From NCBI GenBank assembly GCA_963210315.1, contig OY723295.1:2024501-2088500 (forward strand): a stretch of DNA of 64,000 nt. The letters run 5' to 3'. Positions 63,911 to 64,000 of the stretch are shown in pieces; position 1 is the first letter of the stretch; the number at the start of each line of letters is the position of its first letter. The position numbers were made by a program, and so were the translations under genes. Under the pieces are notes generated by a model, which was not told where the DNA came from, made no database searches, and saw only the letters and a program-made list of their open reading frames with translations. This DNA comes from Rhynchopus euleeides. Taxonomy: Eukaryota; Euglenozoa; Diplonemea; Diplonemida; Diplonemidae.

Positions 63911-64000
63911 CATGAGCTGCCTGCATTCAGATCTTGGCAAAATCATGAGCTGCCTGCATTCAGATCTTGGCAAAATCATGAGCTGCCTGTATTCAGATCT

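Larger units (their letters stand above)
32728..64000 (+). repeat. 33-bp satellite array, right block
   Basis: The same 33-bp satellite in the same orientation, about 948 units. It resumes mid-unit at TGAGCTGCCTG directly after the insertion and runs past the window end. Unit starts stay at 3 mod 33 throughout; the shift from the left block equals the length of the insertion. Compared with the left block it is richer in TCA-to-TGA units (CATTGAG), with clusters at 39306-40395 and 61416-62637. These interrupt the plus frame many times, while the minus frame reading MILPRSECRQL per unit stays open from 63979 to 32717. One plus strand and one minus strand frame cannot both be selected proteins here, so I treat the whole block as non-coding satellite. 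Blocks of 55 to 132 units are repeated inside it. Confidence 0.98.

Noticed and set aside
1..64000. Centromere CENP-B box or telomeric repeat
   Set aside because: No TTCG....A..CGGG-like motif and no TTAGGG-type run were seen in the units. A centromeric role is possible but not supported by sequence.

Overview
The window is almost entirely one tandem satellite array. A 33-bp unit is repeated head-to-tail from base 1 to 31613 (about 958 units) and from 32728 to 64000 (about 948 units). It runs off both ends, so the full array is longer than 64 kb. A consensus unit lies at 265-297. It contains a BglII site (AGATCT), an AluI site (AGCT), an A-run and no CpG, and is about 45% GC. Unit starts keep one register (position = 1 mod 33) from base 1 to the insertion, apart from one compensated +1/-1 indel pair at 20446-20506. 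They keep a second register (3 mod 33) from 32739 to the end.

The array is layered. Rare point variants act as barcodes and show repeated amplification of multi-unit blocks (higher-order repeats, HORs). At 1-9.75 kb there is a block of 61, 69, 69 and 62 units. Irregular blocks follow at 10-16.5 kb, including a 1683-bp-offset duplication. Blocks of 40 and 38 units lie at 17.5-20.1 kb, a 79-unit offset duplication at 27.6-31.2 kb and 65-unit copies at 41.5-45.5 kb. Copies 132/128 units apart lie at 46.5-54.4 kb. A block headed by a TGA-type unit occurs at 35.0, 37.2, 57.2 and 59.0 kb. A stop-unit barcode at 39.3-41.7 kb recurs 22,242 bp later at 61.5-63.9 kb.

The only non-satellite sequence is 31614-32727, about 1.1 kb. 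It carries a 26-bp poly(T) at its left edge and is flanked by a 9-10 bp duplication of satellite sequence. The array resumes exactly in register once that duplication is removed. Intact copies of the same junction exist elsewhere, best at 33718-33727. This is a minus-strand retroposed sequence with a poly(A) tail, inserted after local amplification. I do not recognise its family, and it holds no convincing gene.

I call no protein-coding gene. The very long open frames on both strands (over 5,000 codons on plus, over 10,000 on minus) follow from a unit length divisible by three whose consensus has no stop in three of six frames. Variation between units is mostly amino-acid-changing in the two frames examined. 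The window suggests a eukaryote with LINE-type retrotransposition and a long-read assembly through a heterochromatic block. An animal seems likeliest, but the species and the chromosomal position cannot be read from this sequence. I found no multi-gene system; the interest lies in the array's history and the insertion.
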